Shown piece by piece: positions 47,763 to 57,547 of a stretch of DNA of 64,000 bases. The notes below the pieces were generated by a model. It was not told the DNA's origin. It did no database searches and was given only the letters and a program-made list of their open reading frames with translations. The stretch is from positions 2,480,001 to 2,544,000 of the forward strand of contig NZ_CP109199.1 in assembly GCF_036250065.1 (NCBI RefSeq), given 5' to 3'. The DNA comes from Micromonospora sp. NBC_01699 (lineage in GTDB: Bacteria > Actinomycetota > Actinomycetes > Mycobacteriales > Micromonosporaceae). The stretch's first letter is position 1, and the number at the start of each line of letters is the position of its first letter. The position numbers and the translations under genes were made by a program.

Positions 47763-48488
47763 TCACCCGGCGGCGATCGAGTCGAGCAGGTCGGCCAGGC
47801 GTTTCGGCTCGCTGAGCATCGGCCAGTGCCCGGTCGGCAACCCGTGGATGTCCGCCCCGGCCAGCTCGGCGAACATCGGCACGCCCTGTTCGATCATCGT
47901 GCGGACCACCTCCACCGGGAAGATGCAGGCCACCAGCGTGGTCGGCACCGCCCGACCACCCGTACGCCGGACCGGGTCGGTGGCGGTGCGCAGCGGTTGC
48001 GGCGTGGACCGCTCCCGCAGCAGCGCCAACGCCGGCTCGTCCAGCCCGGCCAGGTTGTCCGGATCGGCGGTCGGGTCCCAGGCCGGCGGCGGTAGCTGTC
48101 CGTCCCGGACCAGGTCGCGGACGTGGTCCTGTTCCTCGGGTGGGTTGGTGTCGAACTGGGAGACGCCGTCGGGTAGCGGGGCGCTGTCGACGTAGACCAC
48201 CCGGGCGATCCGGTCCGGGATCCGGTCTGCGGCCTGGGTGACCGGCAGGCCGCCGCCGGAGTGGCCGACCAGCACCACGTCCCGCAGGTCCGCCGCCTCG
48301 ATCAGCCCGACGATGTCTACCGTGTGGGTCTCCAGGCTGACCTCGTCATCCAACTCGTGGGCGCGGTCGGCGAGACCGGTCAGGGTCACCGGGTGGACCT
48401 CGTGCCCGGCCGCCCGCAGCGCGGCGGTCACGTCCTGCCAGGCCCATGCGCCCAGCCAGAACCCCGGAACCAGTACGAACGTGCTCAT
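47763..48488 (-). CDS. Alpha/beta hydrolase
   Basis: 241 residues, no signal peptide. Nucleophile elbow GHSGGG, oxyanion region VPGFWLGAW, catalytic His in PTGHWPML. Resembles the salicylate-esterase/EstC-like plant-MES-type group, but the substrate is unknown. ATG at 48488 has AAAGGAG upstream. Divergent from the WYL regulator and probably its target; both interrupt the aroK-aroB order. Confidence 0.88.
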   Translation of the reverse strand: MSTFVLVPGFWLGAWAWQDVTAALRAAGHEVHPVTLTGLADRAHELDDEVSLETHTVDIVGLIEAADLRDVVLVGHSGGGLPVTQAADRIPDRIARVVYVDSAPLPDGVSQFDTNPPEEQDHVRDLVRDGQLPPPAWDPTADPDNLAGLDEPALALLRERSTPQPLRTATDPVRRTGGRAVPTTLVACIFPVEVVRTMIEQGVPMFAELAGADIHGLPTGHWPMLSEPKRLADLLDSIAAG

Positions 48489-48526
48489 CCCCGTACTCCT
48501 TTGTCGCTCGGTGTCGTCCGCGTCGC

Positions 48527-48553
48527 TTGACGTTCTCCGGGAGACCGTACGAT
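48527..48553. promoter_or_regulatory. Candidate promoter/operator between hydrolase and WYL regulator
   Basis: TTGACG and TACGAT lie 15 bases apart on the plus strand around the palindrome TCTCCGGGAGA (48534-48544). Spacing is short of optimal; an operator for the WYL protein is plausible. Confidence 0.3.
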
Positions 48554-48593
48554 CGAATCCGGGCAGGATCCGCCCGGTATTGGAGGGTGGCCC

Positions 48594-49592
48594 GTGTCAC
48601 ATCCCGCCGCCCGGGTGCTGGGGCTGCTCGAACTGCTCCAGAGCCAGCACCGGCTCACCGGTGCGGAACTCGGCGCCCGGCTCGGGGTCGACCAGCGCAC
48701 CGTCCGCCGCTACGCCCGCACCCTGGAGGAACTCGGCATCCCGGTGACCGCGGCCCGGGGCCGGTACGGCGGTTACCGGTTGCTGCCCGGCTACAAGCTG
48801 CCGCCGCTGATGCTCACCGACGACGAGGCCGTGGCGGTGGTGCTCGGGCTGGTCGCGGCGGAACAGCTCGGCCTCGGCACCGAGGCGCCCGCCACCGCCG
48901 TGGCGCTGGCCAAGATCAGTCGGGTGCTGCCCGAGGCGCTGGCCGACCGGCTCACCGCCGTACGGCAGACGCTCGGCTTCACCGCCCGGCGGCGTACGGA
49001 GACGGCCGGTCCGGCGGCGACCGTGCTGCTCACCCTCGGGGCGGCGACCCGGTCCCGCCGTCGGGTCAGCCTGACCTACCGCTCGTGGCGGGGCGAGCAG
49101 TCCCGCCGCGACCTCGACCCGTACGGCCTGGTCTTCCACGCCGGCCGCTGGTATGTCACCGGCCACGACCACCGCCGCGACGAGGTGCGCACCTTCCGCC
49201 TCGACCGGATCGCCGCCGTCGAACCGTCGGCAGACCCAGCGGACTCGGGCGGCGGGGGAGCGGGGCAGTTCAACGTGCCGGACGGGTTCGACCCGGTCGG
49301 CCACGTCGCCCGGTCCCTGGCCGGTGTGCCCTACACATGGTCGGTCGAGGTGCTGCTGGAGACCGACGTGACCGAGGCCCGCCGCCGGATCCCGCCGAGC
49401 CTGGCCGAACTGACCGAGGCGCCGGACGGGGTGCTGCTGCGCGCCCGTGCGGAGAACCTGGACGGGATGGCACAACTGCTCGCCGGGCTCGGCTGGCCGT
49501 TCACCATCCGGCAGCCGGACGAACTGCGCACCGCGCTGGCCGAACACGCGACCCGCCTCGCCACCCTCGCCGCCCGCCGTCCGGACGCCTGA
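48594..49592 (+). CDS. WYL domain transcriptional regulator (YafY-like)
   Basis: 332 residues. N-terminal HTH (RVLGLLELLQSQHRLTGAELGARLGVDQRTVRRYARTLEE), a middle WYL domain (about 140-210, with YGLVFHAGRWYVTGHD and FRLDRI) and a C-terminal WCX-type domain. WYL proteins sense nucleotide-like ligands or nucleic acid. GTG at 48594 has GGAGGG upstream. Likely regulates itself and the divergent hydrolase. Confidence 0.9.
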   Translation: MSHPAARVLGLLELLQSQHRLTGAELGARLGVDQRTVRRYARTLEELGIPVTAARGRYGGYRLLPGYKLPPLMLTDDEAVAVVLGLVAAEQLGLGTEAPATAVALAKISRVLPEALADRLTAVRQTLGFTARRRTETAGPAATVLLTLGAATRSRRRVSLTYRSWRGEQSRRDLDPYGLVFHAGRWYVTGHDHRRDEVRTFRLDRIAAVEPSADPADSGGGGAGQFNVPDGFDPVGHVARSLAGVPYTWSVEVLLETDVTEARRRIPPSLAELTEAPDGVLLRARAENLDGMAQLLAGLGWPFTIRQPDELRTALAEHATRLATLAARRPDA

Positions 49593-49649
49593 GCAGCCCG
49601 CCTGCCATCAAGACATCTGAGCAAGCCGCCCGCCATGCGGACACCTGAG
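49589..49649 (+). repeat. 28-bp tandem repeat spanning the end of the WYL gene
   Basis: Two 28-base units (49589-49616, 49617-49644) and a partial third, each starting CTGAG and resembling the last codons of the WYL gene itself (about 49567-49588). The end of the gene with its stop appears to have been tandemly copied. Confidence 0.6.
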
Positions 49650-49683
49650 TAGCCGGTTGCACGGCACCCGGACGGGGGCGCAC

Positions 49684-49689
49684 TAGGCT
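49684..49689 (+). promoter_or_regulatory. -10 box of a leaderless aroB transcript
   Basis: TAGGCT ends 8 bases before the aroB ATG at 49698; no ribosome site is visible. Confidence 0.4.
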
Positions 49690-49697
49690 CGGCCCCG

Positions 49698-50777
49698 ATG
49701 GACGAGTTGACGAAGATATCGATCGGTGGCGAGCAGGCGTACGACGTCCTCGTCGGCCGGGACCTGCTCGACAGTCTGCCGGGGCTGCTGCCCGGCGCGG
49801 ACCGGGTGGCGGTGCTCTACGCGCCCCCACTGAAGGCGCTGGCCGACGCGCTCGCCGAACGGGTCCGCGCCGACGGCCATACGCCGCTGCTGGTCGAGGT
49901 GCCGGACGCCGAGCCGGGCAAGAACATCGACGTCGCCGCCCGCTGCTGGGACCGGCTCGGGGCGGCGGGCTTCACCCGTACCGATGCGGTTGTCGGGGTC
50001 GGCGGCGGCGCGGTCACCGACCTGGCCGGCTTCGTGGCCGCCTGCTGGCTGCGCGGGGTCCGCTGGGTGGCGGTGCCGACCTCGCTGCTCGGCATGGTCG
50101 ACGCGGCCGTCGGCGGCAAGACCGGTATCAACACCGGGGCCGGGAAGAACCTGGTCGGAGCCTTCCACCCGCCGGCCGGGGTGCTCTGCGACCTGGCCAC
50201 CCTGGACACCCTGCCGCAGGTCGACCTGGTCGCCGGGCTGGCCGAGGTGGTCAAGTGCGGATTCATCGCCGACCCGGTCATTCTCGACCTGGTCGAGGCC
50301 GACCCGGTCGCGGCCACGCGGGCCGGGGCACCGGTGGTCCGGGAGCTGATCGAACGGGCGATCCAGGTCAAGGCGGACGTCGTCTCCGGCGACCTGCGCG
50401 AGTCCGGGGTACGCGAGATCCTCAACTACGGGCACACCCTGGCCCACGCGATCGAGAAGGCCGAGGGCTACCGCTGGCGGCACGGGCACGCGGTGTCGGT
50501 CGGCCTGGTCTACGCCGCCACCCTGGCCCGGCTCGCCGGCAAACTGGATCCGCTCACCGCCGACCGGCACCGCGCCGTGCTCGACCTGCTCGACCTGCCC
50601 ACCGGTTACCGGGCCGACGCCTGGCCGGACCTGCTGGCCACGATGCGGGTGGACAAGAAGGCGCGCGGCGACCGGCTGCGGTTCGTCGTACTCGACGGGC
50701 TGGCCCGGCCGGCGATCCTCGAAGGACCCGACGAGGACCTGCTGCGGGCGGCGTACGACGAGGCGGTGGCCCGGTGA
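49698..50777 (+). CDS. aroB: 3-dehydroquinate synthase
   Basis: 359 residues. NAD-binding [16 protein letters not shown], then [20 protein letters not shown] and metal-binding [11 protein letters not shown] and [10 protein letters not shown]. Second enzyme of the shikimate pathway. The stop overlaps aroQ (GTGA). Confidence 0.95.
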   Translation: MDELTKISIGGEQAYDVLVGRDLLDSLPGLLPGADRVAVLYAPPLKALADALAERVRADGHTPLLVEVPDAEPGKNIDVAARCWDRLGAAGFTRTDAVVGVGGGAVTDLAGFVAACWLRGVRWVAVPTSLLGMVDAAVGGKTGINTGAGKNLVGAFHPPAGVLCDLATLDTLPQVDLVAGLAEVVKCGFIADPVILDLVEADPVAATRAGAPVVRELIERAIQVKADVVSGDLRESGVREILNYGHTLAHAIEKAEGYRWRHGHAVSVGLVYAATLARLAGKLDPLTADRHRAVLDLLDLPTGYRADAWPDLLATMRVDKKARGDRLRFVVLDGLARPAILEGPDEDLLRAAYDEAVAR

Positions 50778-51259
50778 CGAAGGTGTACGTCCTCAACGGT
50801 CCCAACCTCGGCCGGCTCGGCACCCGCCAGGTCGACGTGTACGGGCTGACCAGCTACGCCGGGCTGGTCGACCTCTGCGAGCGCACCGGCCGGGAACTCG
50901 GCCTCGACGTCGAGGTACGGCAGACCGACGCCGAGCACGAACTGCTCGGCTGGCTGCACACCGCCGCCGACGAACAGGCGGCGGTGGTGCTCAACCCGGC
51001 CGCCTGGTCACATTATTCGTACGCGGTCCGGGACGCCTGCGCCATGCTCCGCGGGCCGCTGGTCGAGGTGCACATCTCCAACATCCACACGCGGGAGGAG
51101 TTCCGCCACCACTCGGTCGTCTCCGCCGTCGCCACCGGTGTGATCTGCGGACTGGGCGTGGACGGCTACCGGCTGGCGCTGCTCCACCTCGCCGACCGTG
51201 TGAGTGCCGACCGCGCGAGTGCCGACCGTGTGAGTGCCGATCGGCAGGCCGACCAGTAG
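50774..51259 (+). CDS. aroQ: Type II 3-dehydroquinate dehydratase
   Basis: 161 residues; the core of about 145 is normal ([11 protein letters not shown], catalytic loop Tyr in [40 protein letters not shown]). The last 20 or so residues are added by a 15-bp tandem repeat (ADRVS units) and overlap a convergent gene on the other strand. GTG at 50774 overlaps aroB. Confidence 0.94.
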   Translation: MTKVYVLNGPNLGRLGTRQVDVYGLTSYAGLVDLCERTGRELGLDVEVRQTDAEHELLGWLHTAADEQAAVVLNPAAWSHYSYAVRDACAMLRGPLVEVHISNIHTREEFRHHSVVSAVATGVICGLGVDGYRLALLHLADRVSADRASADRVSADRQADQ

Positions 51260-52390
51260 CGCCAGGCTGATCCAGACGTACGCGTTGGCGCCGATCAGCC
51301 CGTCCAACCCGCTGGCGTCGTCCCACCAGAGCCAGACGACGCTGCTGCACAGCAGGACGTAGGCGACGCCGGTGGCGGTGCCGAGCCGGCGTCGGCGCCC
51401 GCCCGGTCCGGCGCGCAGCGCGGCGTTGCCGAGCACCGCCAGCGCGGGCAGCAGCCAGACCAGGTGGTGCACCCAGGTGATCGGGCTGACCAGGCAGCCG
51501 ACGATCCCGGTGAGGGCGAGGCCGGCGAGCTGGTCGTCGGCGCGGGCCGCCCGGCGTACGCGTACCGCCCAGAGTGCGAGCACGGCCAGCACCGCCACCA
51601 GCCAGACGCCCCGACCCAGATCCGGGTCGAGCCGGGTCAGCAGGCCCTGGAGCGACTGGTTCGACACGTAGCCCAGGTCGCCGACCCGGTCGGTGTTCCA
51701 CAGCGCGTGCGTCCAGAACACGTACGACGGCTGCGGGGCCAGTACGGCGGCGAGCACGGTCGCGCCGGCGGCGGTACCGGTTGCCACGGCGGCGGCCCGC
51801 CAGCGCCCGGCCAGCACCAGGTAGACGATGAACACCGCCGGGGTCAGTTTGATCGCCGAGGCGAGACCGATACCGATCCCGGCGAACCGGTGCCGGCCGG
51901 TCCGGGCCAGCATCAGATCGGTCAGCACCAGCATCAGCAGCAGCAGGTTGACCTGCCCGAAGCTGACCGTGTCCCGGACCGGTTCGTAGACCGCCACCGC
52001 ACACCCGATCAGCGCGTACGCCCACCAGCGCGGCCAGCCCTGGCGGCGGGCGATCGGGTCGAGCAGCCAGTGGATCACCAGCCCGGCGGCGGCCACGTTG
52101 ACCACGATGCTGGTGACGATCGCCGCGTTCCAGCCGACCAGGGCCAGTGGGCTCATGATCAGCGCGGCGAACGGCGGGTAGGTGAAGCCGTACCGGGTGC
52201 CGGGGCGCAGGTAGTCGTAGAGCTGCCCGCCGTCGCGCAGCCAGTGGGTCACCGCGCCCTGGTAGACACCGACGTCGAAGAAGCCCCGATGCACCGGCAC
52301 GGTGGCCAGGAACAGCGCGCAGAGCGCGACCAGCGTGCCGATCAGCAGCACCCGGTCGCGGGTACGGCGGGGAGCCCGGAGTCGGCTCAA
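51008..52390 (-). CDS. DUF2029-type polyprenyl-phosphate-mannose-dependent glycosyltransferase
   Basis: 460 residues. Ten or more membrane helices; [25 protein letters not shown] carries the Asp of GT-C enzymes, followed by [11 protein letters not shown] and FGQVNLLLL, features of the actinobacterial alpha-mannosyltransferase family GT87. The last 75 or so residues (51008 to about 51235) are hydrophilic and antisense to aroQ. TTG at 52390 has GGGAGGA upstream and overlaps the stop of the preceding glycosyltransferase. Confidence 0.85.
   Translation of the reverse strand: MSRLRAPRRTRDRVLLIGTLVALCALFLATVPVHRGFFDVGVYQGAVTHWLRDGGQLYDYLRPGTRYGFTYPPFAALIMSPLALVGWNAAIVTSIVVNVAAAGLVIHWLLDPIARRQGWPRWWAYALIGCAVAVYEPVRDTVSFGQVNLLLLMLVLTDLMLARTGRHRFAGIGIGLASAIKLTPAVFIVYLVLAGRWRAAAVATGTAAGATVLAAVLAPQPSYVFWTHALWNTDRVGDLGYVSNQSLQGLLTRLDPDLGRGVWLVAVLAVLALWAVRVRRAARADDQLAGLALTGIVGCLVSPITWVHHLVWLLPALAVLGNAALRAGPGGRRRRLGTATGVAYVLLCSSVVWLWWDDASGLDGLIGANAYVWISLALLVGLPIGTHTVGTRAVGTHTVGEVEQRQPVAVHAQSADHTGGDGGDDRVVAELLPRVDVGDVHLDQRPAEHGAGVPDRVRIM
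51191..51235. repeat. 15-bp tandem repeat in overlapping 3' ends
   Basis: Three units of GCCGACCGTGTGAGT (one with two changes) and a decayed fourth. Open in both used frames: ADRVS in aroQ, THTVG in the glycosyltransferase. Confidence 0.75.
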
Positions 52391-53961
52391 CGTGTTCCTC
52401 CCGATGGTGACGGATCCGGTGCGGGCAGCCGCCGGGCGGGTACCCGCTGGGCGGGCAGCTGCGGATGTGCTTCGGGTAGACCCAGCCCCGGACGGACTGC
52501 GGGTAGACCCGGTCCGGGACGGGCTGCGGGCAGCCCCGGTCCGGCCGGGTGGAACCGGAATCGGCCCCGGTGGCGCAGCGCCAGGACCAGCAGTACGGCC
52601 AGCCCGCCGCCGAGGGTCACCTGACCGAGCTCGGTCAGCCCCGGCGCGAACCCGTCCGGCAGGATCACCAGCGCCAGTACGGCACAGGCGAGCGCGGCCC
52701 AGCGGCGCAGCGCCCCGTCGGCCGCGGCGGCGGCGACCGGCACCAGTCCCCAGAGCAGGTACCAGGGCCGGATCGCCGGGCCGAAGATCACCAGGGCGCC
52801 GAGGCCGAGCCCGAGGGCGTACACGGGTCCGAGTTCGTCGCGGCGCAGCCAGAGCAGCAGCCCGGCGGCGAGCGCCACGGCCAGGCCGGCCCACCGCCAG
52901 AAGGAGACCGCGTGCGGCGCCACGTCCGCGCCGATCAGTTCCAGCAGGGCGCGGGTGGCCCGGCCCAGGGCACTGCTCACCGACCAGTTCGCGGCCGAGA
53001 CCGGGGTGTCCAGGGCGGCGATCCAGCCGTACCCGGTGCCGGCGACGGCGGTGACCGCCACGGTGGTGCCGACCGCCACCACGGCGGTGCCGGTCAGCGC
53101 CCGGACGATCCGCCAGCGGCCGGCGAGCTGCCCGGCCCAGAGCGGGGCGACGAACACCAGCGCGACCGCGGCCGGCGCCTTCACCAGGGCGGCCAGCGTC
53201 AGCAGGGCGGTGCCCAGCGCCGGCCGGCGGGCCACCGCCGCGGCCAGTCCGGCGCCGAGCAGTCCCACCATCAGGGCGTCGTTGTGGGCGCCGCCGACCA
53301 GGTGGATGAGGACCAGCGGGTTGAGCGCGCCGAGCCAGAGCGCCGCGGCCGGGTCGACCCCGCACCGCCGGGCCAGGCCGGGCAGGACCACGGCGAGCAG
53401 GACCACGCCGAGCACGGCGATCATCCGCAGGCCGAGGACGCCGAGGACCACATGGGTGCCGGTCACCGTCGCCACCGCCGTGGCCAGGACCAGGAAGACC
53501 GGACCGTACGGGGTGGTGGTGTGCTGCCAGATCGCCGGCACCTCGGCGGCCAGCGGCCCACCGAGGGTCGCCGGTCCGTGCCGGTAGACGTCCAGTCCGG
53601 CGCCGACCATCGCTCCCTGGGCCAGGTAGCTGTAGACGTCGCGGCTGAAGATCGGCGGTGCGACCAGCAGCGGCGCCGCCCACAGCGCCAGCGTGCCGAG
53701 CAGGGCCGCCGGGCGGGGCGGGTCGTCGCCCCGGACCAGCCGGCCCAGCAACCACCAGGCCGCGACCAGCAGGGCCAGCCCGAACGAGGCGCAGACCAGG
53801 CCGAGCCCGGGGTGCCGGCGCAGTTCGTCCAGGACGGGGAAGGGGTCGCGGGTGGGCAGCGCGCCGGCCCCGGCGGCGCCGAGCGCCAACAGGATCACCC
53901 CGGCCACTCCCAGGGCGCGGCAGCGGGCGAGCACGGAGAGTCGGGTGACCGGGTGCGGCAC
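52387..53961 (-). CDS. MptA/MptB-like alpha-1,6-mannosyltransferase
   Basis: 524 residues, about twelve membrane helices. The first outer loop has FSRDVYSYLAQG (GT-C Asp), then HTTTPYGPVF, GGAHNDALMVGLL and ALVKAPA, as in MptA/MptB enzymes that extend lipomannan cores using polyprenyl-phosphate mannose. A Pro-rich cytoplasmic tail ends the protein. GTG at 53961. Coupled to the DUF2029-type enzyme; together they suggest lipoglycan synthesis. Confidence 0.85.
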   Translation of the reverse strand: MPHPVTRLSVLARCRALGVAGVILLALGAAGAGALPTRDPFPVLDELRRHPGLGLVCASFGLALLVAAWWLLGRLVRGDDPPRPAALLGTLALWAAPLLVAPPIFSRDVYSYLAQGAMVGAGLDVYRHGPATLGGPLAAEVPAIWQHTTTPYGPVFLVLATAVATVTGTHVVLGVLGLRMIAVLGVVLLAVVLPGLARRCGVDPAAALWLGALNPLVLIHLVGGAHNDALMVGLLGAGLAAAVARRPALGTALLTLAALVKAPAAVALVFVAPLWAGQLAGRWRIVRALTGTAVVAVGTTVAVTAVAGTGYGWIAALDTPVSAANWSVSSALGRATRALLELIGADVAPHAVSFWRWAGLAVALAAGLLLWLRRDELGPVYALGLGLGALVIFGPAIRPWYLLWGLVPVAAAAADGALRRWAALACAVLALVILPDGFAPGLTELGQVTLGGGLAVLLVLALRHRGRFRFHPAGPGLPAARPGPGLPAVRPGLGLPEAHPQLPAQRVPARRLPAPDPSPSGGTR

Positions 53962-54129
53962 CCGTGCACGCTGTCAGCGACGGATGTCCCGAACGCGACC
54001 GCGAGTTGTCCGGGGCGTGACCGACACGCGTCCGGTCTCGATCAACCGCCCGTACCCGTGCCAGCGCGGAGGGCGTCCCGGCAAGTAGACTCGTTAGGTC
54101 TGTCCGCCAATTGAAGATCAAGGCAGGAA

Positions 54130-54687
54130 ATGGCCACCACCAACGACCTCAAAAACGGTCTGGTCCTCAACCTCGACGACCAACTCTGGGCTGTCGTGGA
54201 GTTCCAGCACGTCAAACCCGGCAAGGGTGGTGCGTTCGTGCGCACCACATTGAAGAACGTGCTGTCCGGCAAGGTCGTCGACAAGACGTTCAACGCGGGC
54301 ACCAAGGTCGAAACGGCCACCGTCGACAAGCGGACCATGCAGTACCTCTACGCCGACGGCGAAGACTACGTGTTCATGGACCTGGAGACCTACGACCAGA
54401 TCCATGTGCCCGGTGCCACCGTTGGCGACGCCGTGAACTACCTGCTGCCCGAGGCCGAGGCGATCGTCGCCACCCACGAGGCGGTGCCGCTCTACATCGA
54501 GCTGCCGACCAGCGTGATCCTGGAGGTCACGTACACCGAGCCGGGTTTGCAGGGCGATCGCTCGACCGGCGGCAACAAGCCGGCGACCGTGGAGACCGGT
54601 GCGACCGTGCAGGTGCCGCTGTTCATCACCACCGGTGAGAAGATCAAGGTCGACACCCGCGACGGCCGTTACCTCGGCCGCGGCTGA
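54130..54687 (+). CDS. efp: Elongation factor P
   Basis: 185 residues. The KOW-like domain bears the tip loop [13 protein letters not shown], with Lys at the position modified in some bacteria; OB domains II and III end in [13 protein letters not shown]. It rescues ribosomes stalled at polyproline, relevant here since neighbours encode Pro-rich proteins. AGGCAGGAA precedes ATG; a TAGACT -10-like box lies at about 54088. Overlaps nusB by one base. Confidence 0.97.
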   Translation: MATTNDLKNGLVLNLDDQLWAVVEFQHVKPGKGGAFVRTTLKNVLSGKVVDKTFNAGTKVETATVDKRTMQYLYADGEDYVFMDLETYDQIHVPGATVGDAVNYLLPEAEAIVATHEAVPLYIELPTSVILEVTYTEPGLQGDRSTGGNKPATVETGATVQVPLFITTGEKIKVDTRDGRYLGRG

Positions 54688-55121
54688 TGGCCGAGGGCCC
54701 CAAGCAACAAATGCCCGCGCGTCGCAAGGCGCGTAAGCGGGCGCTGGACGTCCTCTACGAGGCCGACCAGCGGGATCTACCCCCGGTCGAGGTGTTGGCC
54801 GGTTATCTGCAACGACTGACTCCGCCCCGGCCGGAGCACATGGACTACGCCATCGGGCTGGTCGAGGGTGTGGCCGGTCACCTGGACCGGATCGACGAGC
54901 TGATCGCCAGCTACGCCGAGGGCTGGACGCTGGAGCGGATGCCGGTGGTCGACCGGAACCTGGCCCGGATCGCCGTCTACGAGCTGCTCTATGCCGAGGA
55001 GATCGACGACGCGGTGGCGATCAGCGAGGCGGTCGAGCTGGCCAAGCAGATGTCGACCGACGACTCGCCGCGCTTCCTCAACGGGATCCTCGGCCGGATC
55101 GCCGAGTACGCCACCCGCTGA
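54687..55121 (+). CDS. nusB: Transcription antitermination factor NusB
   Basis: 144 residues, all-helical. N-terminal ARKRALDVLYEADQRD and the conserved ARIAVYELLY and DDSPRFLNGILGRI stretches. Binds boxA RNA with NusE in rRNA antitermination. ATG at 54687 shares a base with the efp stop (TGATG). Confidence 0.96.
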   Translation: MAEGPKQQMPARRKARKRALDVLYEADQRDLPPVEVLAGYLQRLTPPRPEHMDYAIGLVEGVAGHLDRIDELIASYAEGWTLERMPVVDRNLARIAVYELLYAEEIDDAVAISEAVELAKQMSTDDSPRFLNGILGRIAEYATR

Positions 55122-55174
55122 CCCCGAGCCCGCGCTCCGGGGCGTACCCCGGACGCGCGACCCGGTGGACGTGA

Positions 55175-55204
55175 AAAGGGGGCGCCCGGCAGGGCGCCCC
55201 CTTT
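55175..55204. terminator. Bidirectional terminator between nusB and bldD
   Basis: Perfect 13-bp arms AAAGGGGGCGCCC and complement with a GGCA loop; the flanking A- and T-runs give both strands a short U-tract. Confidence 0.9.
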
Positions 55205-55237
55205 CATACTGCCTTCGTACTGTCCTGCGGGGGTAAA

Positions 55238-55726
55238 TCAGGAGGCGAAGAGCGCCCGCGGGTCGGCGACGAGTACGCCGTGCTCGGTCAGCCGCTCGAT
55301 CAGCCCGGAGGGCGACGAGTCGTAGACGATGGCGAGCGCGCGCAGGTCGTCCGCGCGGATCGACAACACCCGGCCGTTGTAGTCGCCCCGCTGCTGCTGG
55401 ATGGCGCGGGCATAACGGGCGACGTACGCGAGCTCCTCGGAGGCCTCGTCGTAGAGGCGCTCCAGGTCCAGGACGATCTTGTTCGTGGGCTCGTGCCGGA
55501 CCCCGCTGCCGTCCGGCAGCAGTTCCGCGACGGGCACCCGGTAGAAGTCCGCCAGCTCGGCGAGGCGCGAGACGGTGACCGCACGGTCACCACGCTCGTA
55601 CGACCCGACGACGACGGCCTTCCAACGCCCGTTCGACTTCTCCTCCACCCCCTGCAGGGACAGCCCCTGCTGCTGACGGATAGAGCGCAGGCGGGCGCCC
55701 AACGACTTGGCGTATTCAGAGGGCAT
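55238..55726 (-). CDS. bldD: Developmental regulator BldD
   Basis: 162 residues. N-terminal XRE-type HTH (LGARLRSIRQQQGLSLQGVE, then SYERGDRAVTVSRLAELADFY). The C-terminal domain has the c-di-GMP signature RGD-N8-RADD, i.e. the RxD-x8-RxxD motif, so the protein should form c-di-GMP-bridged dimers that repress sporulation genes. ATG at 55726 with GGGAG upstream; the frame extends 28 codons further without support. Confidence 0.95.
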   Translation of the reverse strand: MPSEYAKSLGARLRSIRQQQGLSLQGVEEKSNGRWKAVVVGSYERGDRAVTVSRLAELADFYRVPVAELLPDGSGVRHEPTNKIVLDLERLYDEASEELAYVARYARAIQQQRGDYNGRVLSIRADDLRALAIVYDSSPSGLIERLTEHGVLVADPRALFAS

Positions 55727-55972
55727 TCGGACACTCCCAGTGCTGGCTCGGGGATCTCCCCAGCGGTCGCTACGGAGCGTGACGGTACGGGGATTGCGAC
55801 ACGTGGTCAAGTGGTCGTTACCTTCCCGTTGGCAAGATCGTGGTCACGAACCTGAAATCTGTTCGTTGACCGGACGGTCAGCGCCCCGCCCGGGCCCGCC
55901 GACCGGTCGCTGGTAACGTGGTGATCAGCCCCCGGCCTGACCGCGTGCGGTCCGGGCCGGATCCGACATCCT

Positions 55973-56005
55973 TTAACGACCCGTCCAGCGAGGCGGGGAA
56001 GGAGG
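55973..56005 (+). promoter_or_regulatory. PyrR-binding leader element overlapping the pyrR ribosome site
   Basis: GTCCAGCGAGGCGGGGAAGG within this stretch matches the PyrR RNA loop (Bacillus-type consensus TCC-n-GAGAGGC-n-n-GnAAGG) with one main change, GCGAGGC for GAGAGGC. The AAGGAGG ribosome site for pyrR is its last part, so uridine-nucleotide-bound PyrR would block translation initiation of the operon. Confidence 0.7.
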
Positions 56006-56011
56006 TCCGCC

Positions 56012-56596
56012 GTGGCCTTCCCGCAGGCCGCCCAACCCCCGGTCGCTTCGCCACCGTCTGTGAAGGTCATCCTGACCAGCGCCGATCTGCAACGCGTGGT
56101 CGACCGGATCGCACATCAGATTCTCGAAAAAACCCAGGGCGCCGCCGACACCGTGCTGCTCGGGATTCCCACCCGTGGGGTTCCGCTGGCCCGCCGGCTG
56201 GCCGCCCGGATCAACACCTTCGAGGGCATTGCGGTGCCCGTCGGTGTGCTCGATATCACCCTTTACCGCGACGATCTACGCCGGCACGCGACCCGGGCCA
56301 TCGGGCCGACCGAGGTGCCGCCCGGTGGGGTCGACGGCAAGCGGGTGGTCCTGGTCGACGACGTCCTCTTCTCCGGCCGCTCGGTCCGGGCCGCGCTGGA
56401 CGCGCTGAGCGACCTCGGTCGCCCCAGCTCCGTGCAGTTGGCCGTGCTGGTCGACCGCGGCCACCGGGAACTGCCCATCCGGGCCGACTACGTCGGCAAG
56501 AACATCCCCACCGCGCTGGCCGAGAGCGTCCGGGTCACGCTCGCCGAGGTCGACGGTGCGGACGAGGTCAAGCTGTTCGGGAGGCCCACGCTGTGA
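56012..56596 (+). CDS. pyrR: Bifunctional pyr operon regulator / uracil phosphoribosyltransferase
   Basis: 194 residues. PRPP loop [34 protein letters not shown], and the DITLYRDDL flap that is specific for PyrR. GTG at 56012 has AAGGAGGT upstream. The stop overlaps pyrB (GTGA). Regulates the operon through RNA binding. Confidence 0.96.
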   Translation: MAFPQAAQPPVASPPSVKVILTSADLQRVVDRIAHQILEKTQGAADTVLLGIPTRGVPLARRLAARINTFEGIAVPVGVLDITLYRDDLRRHATRAIGPTEVPPGGVDGKRVVLVDDVLFSGRSVRAALDALSDLGRPSSVQLAVLVDRGHRELPIRADYVGKNIPTALAESVRVTLAEVDGADEVKLFGRPTL

Positions 56597-57519
56597 TCAG
56601 GCACCTGCTCTCCGGGGCCGATCTGGACGCGACCACGGCCACGCTGATCCTGGACACCGCCGCCGAGATGGCGACGGTGGCCGGGCGCGAGGTGAAGAAG
56701 CTGCCCGCGCTGCGCGGCCGGACCGTGGTCAACCTCTTCTATGAGGACTCCACCCGGACCCGGATCTCGTTCGAGGCGGCGGCGAAGCGGCTCTCCGCCG
56801 ACGTGATCAACTTTTCGGCCAAGGGGTCGAGCGTCTCCAAGGGCGAGAGTCTGAAGGACACCGCGCTGACCCTCCAGGCGATGGGCGCCGACGCGGTGGT
56901 CATCCGGCACCCCGCCTCGGGCGCCCCGCACCGGCTGGCCAACTGGGTCGACGGGGTGGTGGTCAACGCCGGTGACGGCACCCACGAGCACCCGACCCAG
57001 GCGCTGCTGGACGCGTACACGATGCGGTCCCGGCTGGGGCGGCTCGCCGGACTGCACGTGGCGGTGGTCGGCGACGTGCTGCACAGCCGGGTGGCCCGCT
57101 CCAACGTGCTGCTGCTGTCCACCCTCGGGGCGAAGGTGACCCTGGTCGGGCCGCCGACCCTGATCCCGGTCGACATCGCCGCCGCGCTCGCCCCCGGCAC
57201 CGACGTCTCGTACGACCTGGACGCGGTGCTGCCCAGCGCCGACGTGGTGATGATGCTGCGGGTGCAGCGGGAACGGATGGCCGACTCCTACTTCCCGTCC
57301 GCCCGCGAGTACGCCCGCCGCTACGGCCTGGACGGGCCCCGGATGCGCCGGCTGCCGGACCACGCGATCGTCATGCACCCCGGCCCGATGAACCGGGGCA
57401 TGGAGATCGCCCCGGAGGTGGCCGACTCACCCCGCTCCACCATCGTCGAACAGGTCACCAACGGGGTTTCCGTACGGATGGCCGTCCTGTACCTGCTCCT
57501 GGGGGGAAAGAACCAGTGA
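56593..57519 (+). CDS. pyrB: Aspartate carbamoyltransferase catalytic subunit
   Basis: 308 residues. Carbamoyl-phosphate site [27 protein letters not shown] and MHPGPMNRG. No pyrI is present. GTG at 56593 overlaps the pyrR stop. Makes carbamoyl-aspartate. Confidence 0.97.
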   Translation: MIRHLLSGADLDATTATLILDTAAEMATVAGREVKKLPALRGRTVVNLFYEDSTRTRISFEAAAKRLSADVINFSAKGSSVSKGESLKDTALTLQAMGADAVVIRHPASGAPHRLANWVDGVVVNAGDGTHEHPTQALLDAYTMRSRLGRLAGLHVAVVGDVLHSRVARSNVLLLSTLGAKVTLVGPPTLIPVDIAAALAPGTDVSYDLDAVLPSADVVMMLRVQRERMADSYFPSAREYARRYGLDGPRMRRLPDHAIVMHPGPMNRGMEIAPEVADSPRSTIVEQVTNGVSVRMAVLYLLLGGKNQ

Positions 57520-57547
57520 ACCGTCCGCTCCCGAGGGGAACGACGTC

